Shown here: positions 11,801 through 22,900 of the stretch, one piece after another
How the letters are laid out: each line of letters begins with the position of its first letter
Position numbering within the stretch: the first letter of the stretch is position 1
DNA from: Sinonovacula constricta
Lineage: Eukaryota; Mollusca; Bivalvia; Cardiida; Solecurtidae
Assembly: GCA_007844125.1 (NCBI GenBank)
Contig: CM017568.1
Span: forward strand, 2,693,547-2,757,546
Direction of reading: 5' to 3'
Length of the DNA: 64,000 bases
The notes under the pieces: generated by a model
What the model was told of the DNA's origin: nothing
Seen by the model: the letters and a program-made list of their open reading frames with translations, nothing else
Database searches by the model: none
Position numbers and translations under genes: made by a program

Positions 11801-13774
11801 GTAGTTTTCAAATATTCTACTTATATTTAAATACTCTAAAGGTACATGTAAGACTGTGTTGATTTATTTATTATTATTGGGATGTCTAAATGTTAATATT
11901 TTTTTTATTAAATATTCTTAGGTGAATACCTACTGTCCCAGCATTTTACAGATGTCTATGGTTTCACGCCTTTGTTGGCTTGGTCAGCCACTGTCTTCAT
12001 ATACATTTAATCACTTAATCTGCCAGCCATATTGCTATTGTTGTTGGATCATATGGAGCCAGTAGGGCCATATCCATGGAAGCTGATTAGTGTTATTACT
12101 TATTTATCTTTATTGTTTAATATTCTTTTTAGATTTTTATTTCTTATAACAATCAGACTATTAGGAATTTGTAACATTGTAGGGCAGTTAGAAGGAATTA
12201 CTAGAAGACACTTCATCCATATTTTTATTGGAATGTCGATTGTTGGAACTTCACTTACTGTGTTATTTAAATTGCTACTATATGCAGAATAAAATTACGA
12301 AAACTATGGGCAAACCATTCTGCAGTTTTTCAACAACACCTAAAACTGCAAACTTTCAAATTTTAATTTATAATACTTTCTTTTCTTCATCTGACTCTGC
12401 CAATTATAAATCTCAATGAAAACCAAGGATTGTTGTGTTTTATTTTTTCATGATCTGTACTCAAGATTTCAACAAACAAAATCCATTTTGTCTAGATCTG
12501 CTGGTCTACTCATTGGTCAACTAGACCGAGTGTCCTTCATGGAATACTTGGTCAATGACCAGCGCCGGATGCACCTCTTACCGCTTGAAGGCAACCTGAC
12601 TAGTCTTGGGATAGAACCTCGCACCCGGCACATCCTGGCCAGTTACAGACCCACAGCTCGTCACCCGATCATCCGGCACCAGCTATGTGAGATGATCTCA
12701 CAAAACATCAGCATGAACCCAGCATCAGTAGATAATGTGTGTAGTTGTAACATTGTGCATACATTTCATGGAGGGAGGACTCAAACGGTGCTATCCAGGA
12801 CACTTGTGATTCAGCATCCAGGCGATGCTAACAGGCTGTTGGTGCTGGCTGGAGATGAGAGCAGTGGCAGTGTATGTATCATTGTTGATTTAATTTTTGA
12901 TTCTGTTGTGCCAGAATTTTTATTGTCCTGTCAATCTGGCAGTTTTTTCATAAGAAGTTATACAATCTGTGCACTGTGTTCAGACTAATATTCTATTAAC
13001 ATCTTAATGATAAAAAGACAATAATACAGGTAGAAATATGATATCTCCCGTTTTAGGACTGAGCACCATGACTAAACTTGAATTCAACTGGTCATTGTAC
13101 TTGTCTGTGAGTTATGTTGATGCCTTCTAGCTAGTTTCATCAAAAATAAAAGTCAAAATTTCAATTACAGTTAATAAAAGGTTCACAACTACTGTAGGGT
13201 CTAGAGGTGCTACATCTGAGGATAACTGGAATTTCTTGGGTTCATGTTCCAGAGTAGTTATACAGTGATAGTGCAGATATAATGCTGCCTTCACAGTGTA
13301 TAGCCTGCCATGTATACCTGGCACAATACCACACCCAGTTACATTCTTCTTCTTATAATTCTCTAATATTTGCTGGAGCTGAGCAAGGTAGCCATACCAC
13401 TACTATTTTTACTAACTTTGGTATGTCACAACTTGGGTTGGAACCTGGGACCTCTCATACCTGGAGCTGATGCTTTGCCAAATCAAGTTCAGTTATTCTT
13501 GGTATTTTTACTGGTTTATGGGTACAAAAACATCTGTATAGTGAGCCTTAACCCTTGCAGTTTGAAACTGCGGAACTGATAATCATTTACATTTTATTCA
13601 TTTTTTTATATTTTTTTCTGCTAGGTCCATCTGTGGGACTCTGCGACTGGTCAATTGACTCAGCGACTGCTGACCAATGGCATGATTGTGGATCTTACGT
13701 CCTTTACCATCAACAATATTGTGTACCTTGCCGCACTATCTGACAAACAGTGCAGGATCTTCAAATGGACCTGA
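483..13774 (+). CDS. RFWD3: RFWD3-like RING and WD40 E3 ubiquitin ligase, multi-exon
   Basis: Proposed exons are 483-727, 1937-2042, 2870-2972, 4233-4414, 5535-5621, 6850-6964, 8693-8794, 9189-9352, 10797-11000, 12496-12871 and 13625-13774 (TGA at 13772). Each has AG/GT borders, and from 2870 onward the reading phases join without a break. Order of domains: an acidic, proline-rich N-terminus with a basic patch ([10 protein letters not shown]); the second half of a RING finger ([16 protein letters not shown]); a coiled coil; the family block [10 protein letters not shown]; then WD40 blades (for example [10 protein letters not shown] and [16 protein letters not shown]). In vertebrates RFWD3 ubiquitinates RPA and RAD51 at stalled forks (FANCW). 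The models add to about 600 residues against about 770 in vertebrates. The exon with the first RING cysteines and the CGH motif was not found between 2042 and 2870, so the gene is incomplete here. The start is uncertain: ATG 494 is used, but acceptor 482 allows an upstream exon. Confidence 0.85.
984..1165 (+). repeat. SINE family A copy
   Basis: Head GGGGCACCCGTGGCTGA, middle GAACTTTCATG..CCAGCTTACCTGCAGTGTGCTGG, tail GGTCTTCCTCCACCAAAA-like, then ACCATAATTGTGTCAGTG. Most of the tRNA-like part is deleted after the A box. The full family layout is best seen at 56907. Confidence 0.8.
1380..1580 (-). repeat. SINE family A copy, reverse
   Basis: Reading the reverse strand it runs from a tRNA-like head with a B box (reverse complement of GACCGGGACTCGAACCC) through TCAGCTGACGTGCTGGTGG to the CTGCAGTCCTCCACCA tail. 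It lies in an RFWD3 intron. Confidence 0.75.
1937..2042 (+). CDS. RFWD3: Candidate RFWD3 exon 2
   Basis: It is preceded by TTTTCTTTAG and followed by GTTCAG, a weak donor. The open frame begins [14 protein letters not shown] and is in phase with the previous exon; it ends in phase 1. There is no recognised domain. It fits a linker between the acidic N-terminus and the RING, but support is splice signals and phase only. Confidence 0.45.
2400..2550 (+). pseudogene. Decayed duplicate of RFWD3 N-terminal exon
   Basis: Most of about 130 bases match the exon at 483-727. Shared blocks include CCCTGGACCATC, GCTGTAAACCCCACATTAG and GGTTTATATTTGCAGTTGCAAGGATTCAAGATG-like sequence with scattered substitutions (the blocks are split here only for length). 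The frame is still mostly open but runs into TAG just after the matched part, and there is no good donor. It sits exactly where the missing first-half RING exon is expected, so it may mark a local rearrangement. Confidence 0.75.
2728..2830 (+). repeat. SINE family A, 3' fragment
   Basis: Only the tail remains: GGTGTGCCAATGGTTCTATCC, TGTCTAGGGTCTTCATCCACC, then a diverged TTATGATTATAGTTAGTCAC end. It lies just upstream of the RING exon. Confidence 0.6.
2870..2972 (+). CDS. RFWD3: RFWD3 exon: second half of RING finger
   Basis: Acceptor TTTTTTAG ends at 2869 and donor GTAAGA starts at 2973. The 34 complete codons begin [11 protein letters not shown] and contain CPHC, the last zinc-ligand pair of a C3HC4 RING, followed by [16 protein letters not shown]. 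The exon starts one base into the reading frame, so the preceding exon must end two bases into a codon. Confidence 0.9.
3095..3265 (+). repeat. SINE family C copy
   Basis: It shares CTGCCTTCACTGTATATGGC, AATAACACCACCC and GGAAGCTATACCACTACC with the sequence at 13285-13475, in the same order. The tRNA-like second half is missing here. The origin of the family is not recognised. Confidence 0.55.
3262..3380 (+). mobile_element. Possible MITE end with CTTATAAGACGA repeats
   Basis: TACCGTACTTTCTCACTTATAAGAC is followed by two more TTATAAGACGA boxes about 30-55 bases apart. Ends of this style (TACCGTA..TATAAGACGACCCC) are common in Tc1/mariner-like non-autonomous elements. No matching right end was identified, so this may be only one terminus. 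Confidence 0.35.
3893..4062 (+). repeat. SINE family A copy
   Basis: Starts near a B-box remnant (GAGTTCAAGTCTCGG), then TTCATGTGGGGAGGTTTTC, GTGTGCCGGAGGTTCTACC and the ATATGATCATAATTGTGTTGG end. It is 5'-truncated and is followed by an A-run at 4088-4103. Confidence 0.75.
4233..4414 (+). CDS. RFWD3: RFWD3 exon: coiled coil
   Basis: Acceptor TTACAG, donor GTAAGT. It encodes [17 protein letters not shown] followed by a long charged helix with heptad-like leucines ending [13 protein letters not shown], the coiled coil that follows the RING in this family. Phase 0 in, phase 2 out. Confidence 0.88.
4509..5393. mobile_element. Non-autonomous Tc1/mariner-superfamily-like element
   Basis: The left end CAGTCAAACTTGTGTTAGCG and the reverse complement of the right end (CAGTCAAACTTGTATTAAGC) match, and both are flanked by TA (4507-4508 and 5394-5395). 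The element is 885 bp and has no ORF of note. CAGTCAAAC-type ends with a TA duplication are typical of pogo/Tigger-like members of the Tc1/mariner superfamily. It sits in the RFWD3 intron between 4414 and 5535. Confidence 0.8.
5535..5621 (+). CDS. RFWD3: Candidate RFWD3 linker exon
   Basis: ATTGCATAG precedes and GTAAGT follows. The 87 bases carry the phase-2 frame of the upstream exon into the phase-2 acceptor at 6850 without a stop. The sequence ([17 protein letters not shown]) is not recognised. It is either a lineage-specific linker exon between the coiled coil and WD40 part or a chance open stretch. Confidence 0.4.
5847..5888. repeat. (TA)n microsatellite
   Basis: About 20 uninterrupted TA units with one T slip near the end, inside an RFWD3 intron. 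Confidence 0.95.
6086..6330 (+). repeat. SINE family A copy, near full length
   Basis: Head GAGGCGCCTATGGCATAGTAG, decayed B box (TTGGATTTAAATCC), then CTTAATGTGGGAAG, CTGACCTGCAGTGTGCTG, GGGGTCTGTCTCCACC and a CATTGCAGTGTATTTCAACA end. It shows the family layout well. Confidence 0.8.
6850..6964 (+). CDS. RFWD3: RFWD3 exon before the WD40 domain
   Basis: Acceptor TTTCAG, donor GTAAGT. The frame reads [18 protein letters not shown] and ends [12 protein letters not shown], the conserved strand that leads into [10 protein letters not shown] in the next exon. The 3' border is firm; the 5' border is chosen on phase because the polypyrimidine tract is weak. Confidence 0.7.
7097..7280 (+). repeat. 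SINE family A copy
   Basis: GAAGGGCACCAATGGTAAAGTGG head, GTGTGAGTCCCATTTAGGGC B box, GACTTAATGTGGGAAGG and GTGTGCCAGTGGTTC tail. It abuts a copy of SINE family B, which begins at about 7281. Confidence 0.8.
7281..7580 (+). repeat. SINE family B (tRNA-derived), full-length-like
   Basis: The tRNA-like head has A box CTCAAGTGGTAGAGC and B box GGGGGTTCAAACCCC. The body (CAAAGATTTTAAAGTTGGTA, CGTCGGTGTCAGTATAATGG, CTCATAAGTGCCCCTGTGC) leads to a tail of (CCCAT)n. The copy at 27975-28253 shares head, body and tail. It is not a functional tRNA gene: it is followed by the SINE body and lies inside an RFWD3 intron. Confidence 0.85.
11088..11185. mobile_element. Short MITE-like inverted repeat
   Basis: CTGTATATAGTGCGCCC near 11097 and, reversed, GATGCACACTATACAAG at about 11164 form diverged inverted ends about 85 bp apart. 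A further TTGTATATAGTGCGCC block occurs at about 17060, so this is a dispersed sequence. It lies in an RFWD3 intron. Confidence 0.4.
13285..13475 (+). repeat. SINE family C copy
   Basis: It shares CTGCCTTCACAGTGTATAG, GCCATGTATACCTGGCAC and GGTAGCCATACCACTAC with copies at 3095 and, in part, 26660. The last third has a B-box-like GGTTGGAACCTGGGACC. It lies in the last RFWD3 intron. Confidence 0.55.
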
Positions 13775-16700
13775 CATCTGGATATGTGCTGTAGTCTCAA
13801 TTAAGGGATCATGCATTTTATGTGGTACAGTGGTCGTTCTTCTAATGGATTAACGTCATATTTTCCCCCGCTGGACAGAGGTCTTGAGGGTGGAGCAACA
13901 GTTCTGACGTTCCAAGTCTGTGATTTGAGTGGATCTGCGTTTGAGGGTCCACGTGTTGAAAACTATCAGTATCAGAAACCAGACCTTCAGCAATATCACA
14001 GTTCCATTAAGTTGGGTATAAGTTTCCACATAACAACAAACTTGATTACTTACAACACCTGGCAGCCTTATTTGAAGGATAGTAGACTATTAAGTTGATG
14101 ACCAGCTGATCTGTCAATGGACCAGCTAGCATAATCTTGGGAGGTATTTGCTCGTTATTTGGCTCACTTAATGGATATATTATACATAATGTTGCTATAA
14201 ATAATAACAAAAGAGCTGTGAGTAAGGGCTGATTTGACCGCTCATGTATTTTTATATTTTTCCATCCCAGCTAACTAAGTCGATTATCAACAATTTGTCC
14301 TGTGAACAAAAGTATGTCAGTGGCTAATGTGATGTCATCATTTAGCAAAATGGCCCATAGAAAATGGCATAAAAATCCTTAGCATGTTTTCCAGTCAGAG
14401 CTTACAAACTGATAATTTCTTCAAATTATGTTGGGTCTTACAAAAGAAAAATCATCAGAACCATTCAGATGATCCTCTTTTACTATATTTGTTATGTTTT
14501 CAATATTCTCATTATGATGGCATGTTATTTTTCAATCATTATTTCCTTGGCTGTTTCAGTAGCGTTGATAAATAAATATAGATCCCTTTAAAAACAGTCT
14601 AAAAAAGATTTTCAAACGGCCTTACATTCTTGATGCTTGTATTAGTGACCTCAAAAATGCAATGTTATGCACTCCACATCATCCATATGTCTAAAAAAAA
14701 TGCAAAATCAGAAATTTCAGTAGAATTATCAGCATAGTTATTAACCCCATTTTAAGGGATTGTACGTCAGTTGGCTTTACAATATATAAGTGAACCAGAC
14801 ATTTGCCTTTAATTAGAAACCTAATATTGTAAATATGAATTAAACAAAAGTATTACATATTACCCAATTAAAAACGAAGAGTGCAGTGGAGGAAAGAAAT
14901 TAGACAGGATGACCTCTTGCACAATCCTGTGTCATGTGAGATTTTGATCAAGCTGAAACATTGCTCATTATTTACTTAAAATAACTAGCATTTCATTGTA
15001 CAATCTAACCCTTTGCTTGCTGGAAACACCTTTAGGCTCCTTGTTAATAAGGAGATGGTGATTCCAGCTGGCTGAGGGCTAACTTTACCAAGTAAAGCGT
15101 GTATTAAAGGAATTTGTAGCATCATGTCTGTAAAAAAATATAATCTGGGAGTCAAAGTTTGAACTTGAGGAATATCTTCATTTAGAATTGGTTTTACATG
15201 TCAGGCCACAGGGCACCAATGGCTGGGCAGTTAGAGTCATTGACTCATATCGCCACAGCTCCTTACTTTGTGTGTTCAAGTCCTGATTGGGACAAGAACT
15301 TTCATTTGGAGAGGTTTTCAACTTGAGCTGCTGTGTGCTGGTGGTTCTAGGGTCTTCCTCGACCAACGTCACCAAAAGGGCAATACAACATTGTGTTGGT
15401 GTATAACAAAAACAACTAGTCTGGTGGCCAGGAAGCATTGAGTAGTCCATTGAGTATTCCATGTGGATATTATGTTTATACGTAGTTGTGTCATATATTT
15501 CAGTAGATGTTACCATCCTAATCACAAACCACATTTTAGGGTTTTGCATCTCATTTTGTTCATTTGTTGCCTTGTAAATTTAAAAATGATAAACTAAAAT
15601 ATGTACAGTTCAATTTATAAGAAAAGACCCTTCAACATAAAACAGTAAACACAGTCTATGTAGACCACTTACAACAGGCAGCACTTAATTTTTGTAAATA
15701 TAGTTGTAACTTGTTGCATTTTAATATATTTTATATTTTGTCAAAGTCAAACATGCAATTGTCCCATTTTAGGAATAATGTTTTCCAATTGGTTTAATGT
15801 TAAGACAAAAAACAGCATAAGAAGAAGTGTTCATTATATAATGTATCTTATATATGATTTATATTAAATGACTGTTTTAATCCTGGTGCTTTAAAATTGA
15901 TATGTATGTGTTCAAGTCTTTCAGATTTATTTTGTTCCTGTCCAAGGCAATATGTCTTGTATCTAGATGACTGTGTTGTTTTTTTATAAACTGTTGTACT
16001 GTCAAGCTTATTCATTGTGGCCTCGATCAATGGAAGACTATTCTGACAACATTTCTTACTTTTTGACAGAAGAATGTAAAACCTTTTCTTTTTTTTTCAA
16101 TAAGCGAAATGAATTACTTTTTTTTTTCATCTTACATTGTAACAAAACAATATTTCCTTGCATTATATTATTATTAAGTTATTTACTATTTATTAATTTT
16201 TTTTTTTACATTTTTGGAGATTGAATTGTTTTGCCTCTAAATTAAAAACATGTCATAGTATATATTTAACATTATTATATATAAAACAAATAGAACATGA
16301 TAGAATAGTCTTCCCTTGACCGCTGACCGTCCCATTCAATCAACAGAGGTTCGAGTCCCACTAATAGCAGAAACTGTCCTGTCACATGACTCACTTCCTG
16401 ACTAATGGCTGTGCAATCGCTACTTCCAAGGCATGGCTTTCCTTTATAAATAATGGCAGTGTCTTAACACTGTTCACCCATTACATTTACCTCTGTTACA
16501 GTACTTGATCCATGTTTTTTAATATGACATTAGAAATTCAAAAATACAAGCTTGAATTTGGCTTTATGTAATTCTTATGAAATATTAAGATGAATTATTA
16601 TAACATTATTTAATTAAATAATGTCAGAATATAATAAGTATTTTTTTATCTTTGGGTATGTTTTAAATAGATAAGAATATTGTTGACATTAGCATACTTA

Positions 16701-17918
16701 AATGCATATCTCTTTACTTAACATAATTCCCTAACTTTACTTAAGTATTCAAGTATCCTGTACGAACAATATTTTTCTTTAAAATCTAGGTGCACAGTAG
16801 ACATAAACCTACAAAATCATAAACCTAAAAAATTATCTTCATGTTTGCTACGTTAAGAACCTGGACAATACTGGCAGTGAACCTATTGCAGTTGTACATA
16901 CTTGTTAGTAATGAACAATAACTCTGCGCAGGAGGATCAAAATAATGGCTGGATTATTTCCCAGTTATCTTACCTGCCACTGCGATCACTTTCCAACACA
17001 AAAGCTATCATTGTCTCATTCCCCTGACAATAGTGGTTTTATTTTTAATCGCCCTAACCTTGTATATAGTGCGCCAAAGAATTCAGCTGAAACACTGCTA
17101 TTGAAGGATAAACTCTGCAAGTCACCCAACTCTAAGAGCAATTCTCTGTAACCACCAGAAAATTCAATCTAGGTTGTGGTATGCATAGTCACCAGTTTTC
17201 CTGAAACATGTAAATGTTATGCCACTTGGAAATCATAGGTTGAGGTTCACACTTTTATGACAGATTGCCATGGTAACTGGTGGTTACAGCGTATTGCTGT
17301 TAGTACACTCAGCCTTTTAAAAAAAGACATTAAGGTCGATAATGAAAGAAATTACACTTAAAGCCATTTGGAAGTCTTTTCTCAAAAAAAATGGAACTTT
17401 TTTAGGGGGTAATATGTTACATGTACGAATATAGGCAAACTGTTAGATACCACCTTTAAGGTTTGGAGTCGAAATCATGTTTGAAATTGTTTTTAATTAC
17501 CATTATATTCAGTTATTTGATGCTCAGAATACTAAAATGCTGTTTTATGCATGCTGGACAATCCTATATTCTCGCATCTCTTATGTAAAGGGACTTTACT
17601 CTATCTATTAAAAACTGCATTCTTACCTCCCGTTTGGATAGGTATTTAGTGTAATGTTACTGCAGAAAACTTAAGATTTTTCCACTTTTTAAATTTTGAG
17701 AAACACTGAAGCATATGCATAAAATGGAACCTTATTTATTGGGATAAGAATTTTATTAAAAAGGTTGAGCGCTTTTTAATAAATAAGCAAATTAAAAATA
17801 AAATTTGTTATATTTTTTTATATATTTTTATGTAAAGTTTACAAAAATACCTTTCCACAAGGGACATAAAAAACATTCCTTTCATTTCGAAAATGGGGAA
17901 TATATGTTAAAAAGTAAA
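13775..17918. other. Gene-free: RFWD3 3' UTR and intergenic
   Basis: The first part is probably the RFWD3 3' UTR; an AATAAA poly(A) signal lies at about 14570. A SINE A copy is at 15190 and a decayed tRNA-like box at about 16350 (AGAGGTTCGAGTCCCAC). The rest is AT-rich with T-runs. Open frames here are short and unconvincing. Confidence 0.6.
15190..15415 (+). repeat. SINE family A copy
   Basis: CACAGGGCACCAATGGCTGG head, GTGTTCAAGTCCTGATTGG B box, GAACTTTCATTTGGAGAGG, GTGTGCTGGTGGTTCTAGGG, and a GGCAATACAACATTGTGTTGG end. Confidence 0.8.
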
Positions 17919-18592
17919 CCACTAATCAATGTCAGGAGAAGGCATGAGGCCACAGCCATTAATCAATGTCTAGAGAAGGCATGAGGCCACAGCCATTAAT
18001 CAATGTCTAGAGAAGGCATGAGGCCACAGCCATTAATTAATGTCTAGAGAAGGCATGAGGCCACAGCCATTAATCAATGTCTGGAGAAGGCATGAGGCCA
18101 CAGCCACTAATCAATGTCTAGAGAAGGCATGAGGCCACAGCCATTAATCAATGTCTAGAGAAGGCATGAGGCCACAGCCATTAATCAATGTCTAGAGAAG
18201 GCATGAGGCCACAGCCACTAAACGATGTCTGGAGAAGGTATGAGGCCACAGCCACTAAACGATGTCTGGAGAAGGCATGAGGCCACAGCCATTAATCAAT
18301 GTCTGGAGAAGGCATGAGGCCACAGCCATTAATCAGTGTCTAGAGAAGGCATGAGGCCACAGCCATTAATCAATGTCTAGAGAAGGCATGAGGCCACAGC
18401 CATTAATCAATGTCTGGAGAAGGCATGAGGCCACAGCCATTAATCAATGTCTGGAGAAGGCATGAGGCCACAGCCATTATTCGATGTCTGGAGAAGGCAT
18501 GAGGCCACAGCCATTAATCGATGTCTGGAGAAGGCATGAGGCCACAGCCACTAATCGATGTCTGGAGAAGGCATGAGGCCACAGCCATTAAT
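17919..18592. repeat. 37-bp minisatellite, about 18 copies
   Basis: The unit is CATTAATCAATGTCTAGAGA followed by AGGCATGAGGCCACAGC. Copies are near-identical, with a few recurring variants (CTAG/CTGG, CATT/CACT, TCAATG/TCGATG/ACGATG). Variants cluster: the last copies share TCGATGTCTGG and two adjacent middle copies share AAACGATGTCTGG, which suggests stepwise block duplication. The flanks (GTAGATGACC, AAGGTCAAGGTCA) belong to a dispersed repeat. Confidence 0.97.
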
Positions 18593-21584
18593 TCGGTATG
18601 GATATTGGTCATGATGAGTAGATGACCTTTTTTTGTTTTGGGGTCAGTAGTGCAAAGGTCAAGGTCATTCAAGCAACCCTTGAACTCCAATTGACATCTA
18701 GAAAACACATGAGCCCACAATCAATAGACTTGGTAAGACAAGAAACAGACATAAAACAAGAGTAATAGATGACCCTATAGGTTTGTGGGGTGGGGGGTCA
18801 ATGGTGCAAATTTCAAGATCACATTGACCTTTTGATTTTTGTTTTGGCTTTAGGTGTCAGTGGGTAAAACTAGGCAGTGAGAGGGGTGTATGTTTTACAG
18901 ATATCTCATGTTTGTTTTACAGTGGTCAGTCTGCCTGAAACTAGTCTAATGACCTGATTCTACACAATTCTGATTAAAGGAAGTGGAGATTACCTGATCA
19001 TTTTTATTAAAAGTGATTCAGATTGTGATGCTGAATAAAATGCTTGCACATGTTGCTTGGAAACTTAACATTTATAAACATTGAGCATTTAAAAACATTG
19101 TCCATTTGAACTTGACTTTAAAATGACAAGTTTTAGCCAAAATAGAGTAGAGCTTTAGTAACGCTTTACTTTTCAGACTAGTTTGGACTTCACTAGCACA
19201 CATTTAAGGGCATTTTCCTTTTGATAATTGTAATCTGGGTTTCAGTTGATAATTTGACTTAAAAGGTAGAGGATATATTTCGGTAGAGGATATATTTCCA
19301 TTCCAGCATGTTTAATTGGATGCAGAATTATAAAATGGGGATGTCACTATCATATTACATACTTTCAGTGTGATTCAAAAGACGTTAATCTAAAAAAAAT
19401 GTAAGGTTGATCATTGGCCAAGAGGGTCACATCAAACTCTCTTGTTTTACTTAATTAAAAAACAACATAGCTTATCCCTTATTTTCTTTTTTTTTTTTTG
19501 CCCAGGATCTGTGTAATAAAATTTTCAGTTCGAGATTCTTCAAATAAATCTGTTGTTGGATTTCAAATATTTTTTAATCTGACCAATCAAATTTAAGAGA
19601 TTGTTCTCTGACTTGAGTACTGATATTGATAAGTCCAGCTAAGTAGATTTTTATGATAACTCTGAGAGGACAGCTAGCTCAATACATTTTTTCTTAAATA
19701 TTTAGGGTAGCTCTAGGTTCATGACAGTAAAATCTTTCCACGTTTCAAACTGACAGACCTTCAAAACCAGTCAGGTTGTCATACTTTGAGCAATATTCCG
19801 TACTTTGAGCAATTCCAAAAACTTGATTAAACATCAAGATATATTATTAAGTTTTGCTTATCATTAGTTCAACATAAATGCTAGTAAGTAAATTTAAATG
19901 GCCAAATTTAGAACCATATCATATCATTTCAACATAAAATAAATTTGTTAAGTTTGATCAGATGATTATAAAGTTAACTTTTGTTTGATTTTTTTTAATT
20001 TGACCTTGGTGAACTTAAAATAAATTAAATTGACATTTCAGCCTAATGTAAATGCAAATTGAGTGAGATCATTCAAGAATGATGGTCTTCTACTTTTTTT
20101 CACACAAAAAATTTATAACGTTGATCCCACAGCTAATACTTGCTCTCTTTAAAGTTATTTTATATTTTTGTAAATACACATTTTGCAAAAATTTGAAATA
20201 GTAAGAAGAATGTTTGAAAGAGTTGAGGTTGGTCTATGCCTGTATTTTTCTATATATGAAACTGATTTTATATAGAGGTTTAGCAAGCTAGGGGGTTAGA
20301 GGCTATAAAACCTTTTAGTTTGAGACTGAGATAACTTAAGCATCTGGTTGGTCAGATTTCAAATTTTATTTGAATCCAGCCAATCAGATGAAAGAGTATT
20401 GTCTCTGATTCAAACTCAAAATTTATATGATCTCCAGCCCTGATTTGTGAATAGATTTTATTGATGTGGTATTTATTATAAAATATTTGTCAATTAAAGA
20501 TGTATCAAGCTCACCTCATATACATAATAAGCCTTATTTTTAAGATTTTGTAAACTATGTCTCAGAAGTTTTAAGTGTACATATGTCTCAGTAATCAACT
20601 TTCAAAGTGCATGTATCTTAAAATTTATTAAATTTAAATTGCACATAGCTACAAAATTATTTTCTTAATATTTCCCTAAACAATAAAAAATTTGCTCGCC
20701 CAAGTTGAAGTCCTTTACACTATTAAAATCACTTGTTTATCAAATTTAACAATTACATTTAACATAATTTACTGGGTACTTTGTATAAAACACCCCCAGA
20801 ATTATGAACAGAAACAGTATGTTCATGAAGTTAATGTCAGTAATCAATGTATGTTAAGTTTGCTGGTATTTTAAAACTGAAATCATGAATTGAATGCATA
20901 TAGAATTTGTTTTGTTTTTTTTCTTACTGAAACTGAGAAATTGCAAATCCCACAGTTCAGAGAAATTTCTCAATTTAAAGAATATATACAAAGAAAATTT
21001 CTTAGTAAATGTGTAACAAAAAATATTAAAAGAAATTTGTTCTTTTAACTAAATTATTCAACAGTACATGTATATTTGTTGAAAATTTGCCTAATTTTAT
21101 TGATTTTTTCCTTTGAAAAAGTTAAAATATTTATAATACATGACTGTTCAGCATATAGTTATAGATCCTTAAATAAATAAATCTACAAATAGACCCATTA
21201 TTGTGCAGATTTTAAGAGAAGTGATACTTGTGTATGCTTTGCCAAGGCGTAAAATGGCATATCCATGAGGATATGCTATTCTTTATGGGATCACCCTAGG
21301 GACATGTTTGATTATAAAATAGCTTATGTTTCGTTTACTACCTCTGTATTGTATGCATGTTGTATATAAAAGGCTCATAATATGATACATTTACTGTATG
21401 TAAAGTTCAGCCTCATTTTGCCTGATTATGTCAGTAATTGCTTTGATGGTAATACACTACAGTAATAAAATGTTGAATTTTGTCCTGTTCTTTGTTGTTT
21501 ATTCATCTAATATATTTTATTTGCATGCTTAGAGTAATTTAGTATTAATTCAACTTTTTTAGATACATTGACACAGTTATGGTC

Positions 21585-21785
21585 ATTATAGTAAAATCTA
21601 AGTTTTAACAGATCCCCAGACAAATGTCTTGGTAGAAGGAATTGCGGGTCAGCTGGAAGACCTTCCCATTTGCAAATCCCCCACACACAGTCCAAGACTT
21701 GAGCCCATGCAATTGTGGGCCATAAAGTCCAAGGAGTTACAAGTTGGCATTTATTCCCCCTAGACCAGCGGCACCCACTATTCAA
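21585..21785 (-). repeat. SINE family A copy, reverse
   Basis: Reverse strand: GTGGGTGCCGCTGG head, CATGGGCTCAAGTCTTGG B box, GGGAAGGTCTTCCAGCTGACC middle and the ACCAAGACATTTGTCTGGGG tail. Confidence 0.8.
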
Positions 21786-22619
21786 ATTTTTTTGCAGTGC
21801 TCATTTAATGTGAACATTTCTGTGTCCCTGGAGAGTGACATGAAGTCATAACATTGACGTTTCTGACTGACCATCTTATTTTAATGTATCCCCAAAAACT
21901 TACATACCCCAAAAACTTTCATATCATTTACTGTCCATCAACCAAACTCACTGTTTTACAGACATACACTTGATGATGTGTCATGCAAAACATTACATAT
22001 GCAACAGTTACTGTTAAGATGTCAAAGTCATACTTTATAAAGAGCTATAATCTGCCCCATCTTACAGATGTAATCTTGATGACGTATCATGCATAACAGT
22101 TGCAGGTATGTAAAGGTAATGTTGAAGGTAAATGTTATATTTAAGGTCAATACATCATAATGTACAGTATGTCCATTTCAGTGAATCTTCTTTAATGAAA
22201 ACTGTTGTTGATCGTTTTAAATCTTTAGAAAATTAATATTTTCAGAAAAAAAATTTAGTGAAGTCAGTTTAATTTATGGTTCTCTAACATTGCATTTTTT
22301 GCTTCATAATAAAAGCAATGGAGTTATGGACCTTTACAATTCGACTCTTATTTTCCCAGTGTGTCTTCATTTTCCCTTTCTCTTTGTAAGAATTAATTCC
22401 ATAAGGCTTGATTTATCAACAAGAGCTCCACAATGCAGTGCATTATCTGTGACAAGGTGCAGAAAAAATTCAAAGAGCAAACACAAATATACATTGATAT
22501 AAATTATCTTTGAGAATTTGAAAAAAAAATGATGAGGTGGAGGGTGTTATCGGTAAAAGAATTTGCTAAAGATAAAAAGAGCAACTGGCTAAACTGAAGC
22601 AATGCAATACTAGTCATCG

Positions 22620-22900
22620 CAACTAGTGGCCACAGTTTTGATGCAGTCTTCAGCCAATGGGTCAGACAATTTTGTATGAAATTTTTGATGAGTGTGAAAC
22701 TGGGTCATGTGGGGTCAAAAAGTAGGTCACACTATAAAAACCTTGTGAACACATTAGAGGTCACTTTTTTTACCAATCTTTACAAAATTTTCAAAATGTT
22801 TGACAACATAAAATCTTAGATGAGTTTGGGTCAAGTTGAGTCAAAAAGTAGGCCACAAGGTAAACTTTTCTAAGCACCTTAGATTCCACATTTATGGTCC
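22620..22900. repeat. Dispersed repeat with two diverged units
   Basis: Two related units: GGGTCATGTGGGGTCAAAAA GTAGGTCAC..ACCTTGTGAACAC and GGGTCAAGTTGAGTCAAAAA GTAGGCCAC..CTAAGCACC. This looks like a multi-copy element seen as fragments; its class is not recognised. Confidence 0.45.

Noticed and set aside
12032..12292. Hydrophobic 86-codon frame in an RFWD3 intron
   Set aside because: AT-rich sequence gives hydrophobic residues by chance; there are no matching splice sites or family motifs.
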